The position numbers and the translations under genes were made by a program. A stretch of DNA of 17,301 nt, taken from contig JBGYPP010000015.1 in the NCBI GenBank assembly GCA_041838515.1, positions 1 to 17,301 of the forward strand, written 5' to 3'. The number at the start of each line of letters is the position of its first letter. Position 1 is the first letter of the stretch. Positions 14,127 to 17,301 of the stretch are shown piece by piece. This DNA comes from JBGYPP01 sp041838515 (GTDB taxonomy: Bacteria > Bacillota > Clostridia > Lachnospirales > Lachnospiraceae). The notes under the pieces were generated by a model. It saw nothing but the letters and a program-made list of their open reading frames with translations, did no database searches and was not told the origin of the DNA.

Positions 14127-15011
14127 TCACACCCCCCCTCTGCCAGGCCCCCATTCCAGAGCGTCCGGACCCTGGGCCTGGTAATCCTCCAACACATCCG
14201 TCAGTTCTCCCCAGCGGGCCTCAAAGGCCTCTCCATGGCTCTGGACCAGGGAGAGAAGCCAAACCTGCAAAAGGGCCATAGGCGCGGCCAAGGGTGCCAC
14301 CCAGAAGCCCTCTGCCCGCCGCTTAGGCCAGGGGGCCGACAGATTGCAGGAGGAATACAAGTGCATGGGGGAGCAGGCGCCATCGGAGATAGAGATGACC
14401 CTGGCCCGCCTGTCATTGGCCAACTCCATGGCCTTTAAGGTGCGTACGGAGTACGGAGGAAAGGCCAGACCCACAAAGGCATCCTCCTCAGAAATCGAGA
14501 ACATTTGTTCTATTATATCCCTTTGGCTGGGTCCTGTCAAGTGTACGGCTCCGGGCCGCAGCCCGGACAGCACATTGTAGAGGTAGAGGGATAAGGGACC
14601 GCTATCCCCCAGCCCCATGATATACACCCTGCGGGCATGGAGCAAAATATCCCTGCCCCTCTCCAGCGCCTCCCCAGAGAGGGAGGCCGCCATGGCGGAT
14701 ATGCGCCGGCCCTCCCCCTCCAGGGTCTCTACGGTCTGCGCCTCCCCCCCCGTCTGCGCCTCCTCCAGCTCCCAGCTACGTCGCAAGGGCGCCTCCAGGG
14801 CCTGGCGAAAGGCCGGATATCCGCTATATCCAAGAAATTGCGCAAAACGCACCAGTGTGGACTCGCTCAGCCCCAGCCTCTCCCCCACCTGCGCGGCAGG
14901 CAAAAAAACGGCCTCCCTGGCATTTTCCAAATAAAATCGGGCAATCTGCCGCCGCCTGGGGCTCATGCGCTCCATCCGGGATCGGATGACAGCCAAAACA
15001 TCCTGCTCCAT
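14127..15011 (-). CDS. RpiR/MurR-family transcriptional regulator
   Basis: 294 residues from ATG 15011 (MEQDVLAVIRSRM), preceded by AAAGGAGGG. The N-terminal HTH_6 domain (about 1-77) contains the helix-turn-helix PAAQVGERLGLSESTLVRFAQFLGYSGYPAFR. The C-terminal part (about 115-270) is a SIS phosphosugar-binding domain (HARRVYIMGLGDSGPLSLYLYN). Family members sense phosphorylated sugars or amino sugars and regulate their uptake or catabolism. No sugar gene is nearby, so the ligand and targets are unknown. It is separated from tRNA-Ser upstream by a terminator and followed after 4 bp by the flavoprotein gene, suggesting co-transcription. Confidence 0.9.
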   Translation of the reverse strand: MEQDVLAVIRSRMERMSPRRRQIARFYLENAREAVFLPAAQVGERLGLSESTLVRFAQFLGYSGYPAFRQALEAPLRRSWELEEAQTGGEAQTVETLEGEGRRISAMAASLSGEALERGRDILLHARRVYIMGLGDSGPLSLYLYNVLSGLRPGAVHLTGPSQRDIIEQMFSISEEDAFVGLAFPPYSVRTLKAMELANDRRARVISISDGACSPMHLYSSCNLSAPWPKRRAEGFWVAPLAAPMALLQVWLLSLVQSHGEAFEARWGELTDVLEDYQAQGPDALEWGPGRGGV

Positions 15012-15051
15012 TGGCCCTCCTTTTGCTATGGGCTGCCGCCCCCATACAATC

Positions 15052-15082
15052 AAAAAAAGCAAACCCCACAGGATTTGCTTTT
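15052..15082 (-). terminator. rho-independent terminator of tRNA-Ser
   Basis: On the minus strand AAGCAAATCC, a TGTG loop and GGGTTTGCTT are followed by a run of Ts. The 10-bp stem (one U-G pair) starts only a few bases after the tRNA 3' end and isolates it from the downstream regulator gene. Confidence 0.9.
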
Positions 15083-15086
15083 CGCA

Positions 15087-15175
15087 CGGAGAAAGAGGGA
15101 TTTGAACCCTCGCGCCGCTATTAGCAGCCTACACCCTTAGCAGGGGCGCCTCTTCAGCCTCTTGAGTATTTCTCC
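15087..15175 (-). tRNA. tRNA-Ser(GCU)
   Basis: An 89-nt class II tRNA. The acceptor arm is GGAGAAA paired with TTTCTCC. The D arm is CTCAAGAGGCTGAAGAG. The anticodon stem CGCCC/GGGTG bounds the loop CTGCTAA, giving anticodon GCT (15139-15141). A long variable arm typical of Ser tRNAs follows, then the T arm GAGGG-TTCAAAT-CCCTC and discriminator G. The 3' CCA is not encoded. It decodes AGC and AGU. Confidence 0.97.
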
Positions 15176-15236
15176 AAGGATGAAAAAATGGATTTTTCTA
15201 TGTCCTATTTTCCCAGCGGTTTTCCACCACTGAAAC

Positions 15237-15266
15237 AATTTACCACAAATACCCCATGCCTGTCAA
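15237..15266 (-). promoter_or_regulatory. promoter of tRNA-Ser
   Basis: On the minus strand TTGACA (15261-15266), an 18-bp spacer and TAAATT (15237-15242) lie about 60 bp upstream of the tRNA 5' end. This is a near-consensus sigma-A promoter in an otherwise gene-free stretch. Confidence 0.7.
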
Positions 15267-15310
15267 GAGTTTTTTCCGGTATGATTTTGATGGGTGCATT
15301 TTTCCAACTG

Positions 15311-15595
15311 CTAGGCGCGAAGCGCCAAGCAGAATGCATTGGGTTTTAGGGCGCAAGCCCTAAGGTCCGGTTCTTCATCTTTTCTGTACATTCCTGTTCC
15401 TAAAAGCCAATCCGCATGTATTTTATACAAATCAATCATAATCCCCAATTTTTCTATATCTGGTTCACATTTCCCTATTTCATAATGTGAAAATGCTGGC
15501 CTTGATATTTTTAACTCATTCGCCACAAACTCTTGAGTTCATCCGGCATCTTTTCTTGCTTTGATGCATTTTGGGCGGAAAATTTCTTTATACAT
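15311..15595 (-). pseudogene. XRE-type HTH regulator, broken by an in-frame TGA
   Basis: The frame begins ATG at 15595 (MYKEIFRPKCIKARKDAG) after CAGGAG, and ends TAG at 15311. Codon 19 (15541-15539) is TGA where XRE proteins usually have the Leu of LTQ. After it the frame continues EFVANELKISRPAFSHYEIGKCEPDIEKLGIMIDLYKIHADWLLGTG, a clear cro/C1-type helix-turn-helix. One base change (TTA to TGA, or TGG to TGA) explains the lesion. UGA is a normal stop in neighbouring genes, so recoding is unlikely. An internal restart (ATG at about 15526, MANELKIS) would lack the first helix and has no good SD. The 3' part holds two short hairpins (15310-15330 and 15346-15363), and the coding tail after GMYRKDEEPDL looks non-conserved. 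Confidence 0.75.
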
Positions 15596-15608
15596 TTATT
15601 TTCTCCTG

Positions 15609-15645
15609 AAAAAGCCCTGCAAGCGCCAAATTACGCCTGCAGGGC
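15609..15645 (-). terminator. second (duplicated) terminator hairpin before XRE pseudogene
   Basis: GCCCTGCA pairs with TGCAGGGC (inner GCG/CGC pairs possible), followed on the minus strand by TTTTT. The XRE SD (CAGGAG) begins directly after the U run, so any transcript reaching the XRE frame from upstream must read through two identical terminators. Confidence 0.8.
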
Positions 15646-15724
15646 CAATTCTGTACATGCAGGCATCCTTTCTTGCTTTGATTCATCTTTGGTGGAAAGT
15701 TTCTTTGTACATTTTTTTCTCCTG

Positions 15725-15761
15725 AAAAAGCCCTGCAAGCGCCAAATTACGCCTGCAGGGC
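15725..15761 (-). terminator. rho-independent terminator of pnp
   Basis: The hairpin has the same stem as the copy at 15609-15645, GCCCTGCA (15730-15737 on the plus strand) with TGCAGGGC (15754-15761), and a TTTTT run on the minus strand. It begins about 27 bp after the pnp stop codon. Confidence 0.85.
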
Positions 15762-15787
15762 CAATTCTGTACATGCAGAAAGCTTCC

Positions 15788-17301
15788 TTACATGCCGGCC
15801 GGCACATCCCTGATGGAAAAGCCCATACGGCCCATCTTGTCCTTGCCTGTGCAGATTACCCGCACGGCATCTCCCAGGGCCAGCACATCCTCCACACGCT
15901 CCACACGCTTCTTGGCCAGTTTGGAGATATGCACCATGCCCTCCTTGCCAGGAGCAAATTCCACAAAGGCGCCAAATTCCTTGATGCTGACCACCTTGGC
16001 ATCGTAAATCTGACCCTCGGCAAAATCCGTAACTATAGTCTTGACCATGGATTTGGCCTCCTCCATCTTCTCCGGATCCATGCCGCAGATGGACACCTTG
16101 CCATCATCTGTAATGTCTATCTTTACGCCGGTGCGGGCGATAATCTCGTTGATGGTCTTGCCCCTCTGGCCCACCACATCGCCTATCTTCTCCGGATCTA
16201 TCTGCACGGAGATGATCTTGGGTGCATAAGGACCCACCTCCGGGCGGGGATGCGCCAGCACAGGACGCATACAGCTGTCCATGATGAACTGACGGGCCTG
16301 CTTGCAGGTGGCAATGGCGCCCTCCACTATGGCCGGGGTCAGGCCGTGTATCTTGATATCCATCTGTATGGCGGTGATGCCCACATCCGTGCCGGTCACC
16401 TTGAAATCCATATCGCCGAAGAAATCCTCCAGACCCTGGATATCCGTCAACAGGACGAAATCCTCATCCCTCTCCCCGGTCACCAGACCGCAGGATATGC
16501 CGGCCACCATGCGCTTGATGGGAACGCCAGCCGCCATCAGGGACAGGCAGGAGGCGCAGGTGGAGGCCATGGAGGTGGAGCCGTTGGACTCAAAGGTCTC
16601 GGACACGCTGCGTATGGCATAGGGGAAGCTGTCCTCGTCCGGCAGCACCGGCACCAGCGCCTTTTCCGCCAGGGCGCCATGGCCTATCTCCCGGCGGCCG
16701 GGCCCTCTGGAGGGCTTGGTTTCACCTACAGAGTAGGAAGGGAAATTGTAATGGTGCATATACCGCTTGTTGGTTTCATTCTCATCCAGGCCGTCCAGCC
16801 TCTGCTGCTCGGAGAGGGGGGCCAATGTGGTAATATTGCAAATCTGGGTCTGGCCACGGGTAAACATAGCCGAACCATGCACCCTGGGTATCAGATCCAC
16901 CTCGGCGGACAGGGGGCGTATCTGGTCCAAGGCCCGGCCGTCCGGACGCTTTCCATCCTGCAAAATCATCTTGCGGACAGTTTTTTTCTCATACTGGTAC
17001 AACGCCTCATCCAGCAGGGGCAGCCACTCCGTCCGGTCGGCAAAGGCCTGGGATATGCGCTTGCCTATCTCGGCCACCCGCTTCTCCCTGGTCTGCTTGT
17101 CATCAGTGAAAACAGCCTCCTCCATTTCCTCGGGGGGGGCGATTTCCCTTATGGCCTCCATCATCTCCCTGGGTATGGCGCAGCTGGTGTATTCGTGCTT
17201 CTCCTTGCCCCACTCGGCCACTATACCCTGGATAAAACCTATGATCTCCCGGTTCTGCTCATGAGCCTTGTATATGGCCTCCAGCATCTGGGCCTCCGGC
17301 A
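15788..17301 (-). CDS. pnp: polynucleotide phosphorylase (PNPase), 5' end outside window
   Basis: 503 C-terminal residues, about 70 percent of the usual 700; the start lies beyond the right edge. PNPase degrades RNA 3'-5' by phosphorolysis and can add tails, as a trimer in the cytoplasm. Visible in order are the linker helices (WLPLLDEALYQYEKKTVRKM), then the second RNase PH core (RPDGRALDQIRPLSAEVDL, HGSAMFTRGQTQ). The catalytic block has GSTSMASTCASCLSLMAAG and GDMDFKVTGTDVGITAIQMDIKI with the expected Asp residues. These are followed by the KH domain (KIGDVVGQRGKTINEI) and the S1 domain (VVSIKEFGAFVEFAPGKEGMVHIS). The protein stops soon after S1 (DVPAGM), with no extended acidic tail. AUA is frequent among its Ile codons. 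It is terminated by the hairpin just downstream. Confidence 0.97.
   Translation of the reverse strand, partial: PEAQMLEAIYKAHEQNREIIGFIQGIVAEWGKEKHEYTSCAIPREMMEAIREIAPPEEMEEAVFTDDKQTREKRVAEIGKRISQAFADRTEWLPLLDEALYQYEKKTVRKMILQDGKRPDGRALDQIRPLSAEVDLIPRVHGSAMFTRGQTQICNITTLAPLSEQQRLDGLDENETNKRYMHHYNFPSYSVGETKPSRGPGRREIGHGALAEKALVPVLPDEDSFPYAIRSVSETFESNGSTSMASTCASCLSLMAAGVPIKRMVAGISCGLVTGERDEDFVLLTDIQGLEDFFGDMDFKVTGTDVGITAIQMDIKIHGLTPAIVEGAIATCKQARQFIMDSCMRPVLAHPRPEVGPYAPKIISVQIDPEKIGDVVGQRGKTINEIIARTGVKIDITDDGKVSICGMDPEKMEEAKSMVKTIVTDFAEGQIYDAKVVSIKEFGAFVEFAPGKEGMVHISKLAKKRVERVEDVLALGDAVRVICTGKDKMGRMGFSIRDVPAGM

Larger units (their letters stand above)
15545..15778. repeat. tandem duplication of terminator plus XRE gene start
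   Basis: Two units of 116-117 bp lie side by side (15545-15661 and 15662-15778). The right-hand 60 bp of each (15603-15662 and 15719-15778) is identical and contains a terminator hairpin. The left-hand part, corresponding to the first codons of the XRE gene, has diverged (gatgcattttgggcgg against gattcatctttggtgg), with one T-run length change. In the copy nearer pnp the XRE start frame (MYKETFHQR) hits TGA at codon 10. Confidence 0.9.

Noticed and set aside
15539..15541. UGA recoding (alternative code or selenocysteine) in the XRE frame
   Set aside because: Other genes here (ispH, the second methyltransferase, the RpiR regulator) use TGA as a true stop, and XRE proteins do not carry Sec at this position.
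1..17301. CRISPR array, prophage genes or transposase
   Set aside because: No regularly spaced repeats, and no integrase or transposase motif seen on either strand. The only accessory block is the R-M island.

Overview
The window looks like a chromosomal segment from a GC-rich member of the Clostridia (Bacillota); no genus can be named from it. Three things point there. The S1 protein has four S1 domains. The gene order FAD-flavoprotein, cmk, ispH, rpsA is a clostridial-type cluster, with ispH and rpsA overlapping. Ribosome binding sites are strong AGGAGG types. Housekeeping genes are GC-rich by eye but use the Ile codon AUA heavily. Most genes are on the minus strand.

Layout, left to right. 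At 1-1861 (minus) lie the N-terminal part of an Xaa-Pro aminopeptidase and, upstream of it, threonine synthase (thrC). Divergent from thrC (2018-2812, plus) is an AP2 / degenerate-HNH / AP2 protein. A 315-bp gap with GC-rich imperfect repeats follows. Then comes a two-gene plus-strand unit: an AT-rich orphan small gene translationally coupled through an ATGA overlap to a YprB-type DEDD exonuclease, closed by a strong terminator.

4689-8303 (minus) is an AT-rich, compact, horizontally acquired-looking restriction-modification operon. It encodes two paralogous m5C DNA methyltransferases and a PD-(D/E)XK endonuclease of AlwI/type IIS character, all with overlapping ends. It is expressed from a TTGACA-type promoter inside a 557-bp AT-rich gap that also holds a 51-bp nested inverted repeat.

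From 8861 the core chromosome resumes on the minus strand: a CheR chemoreceptor methyltransferase, ribosomal protein S1, IspH, cytidylate kinase, a HI0933-family flavoprotein and an RpiR-family regulator, then tRNA-Ser(GCU) with its own promoter and terminator. The ispH 3' end overlaps rpsA by 20 bp in another frame and ends in a UUU-UGA sequence that resembles a +1 frameshift site. Other Clostridia are known to carry fused IspH-S1 proteins.

At 15311-15778 is a broken XRE-type regulator (in-frame UGA). It is preceded by a roughly 117-bp tandem duplication that carries two copies of a rho-independent terminator; the copy nearest pnp is the pnp terminator. The window ends inside pnp (polynucleotide phosphorylase), which is open at its 5' end.

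Most worth following up: the R-M island (type IIS with twin m5C methyltransferases), the ispH/rpsA overlap, the AP2 protein with a catalytically dead-looking HNH core, and the terminator/XRE duplication.
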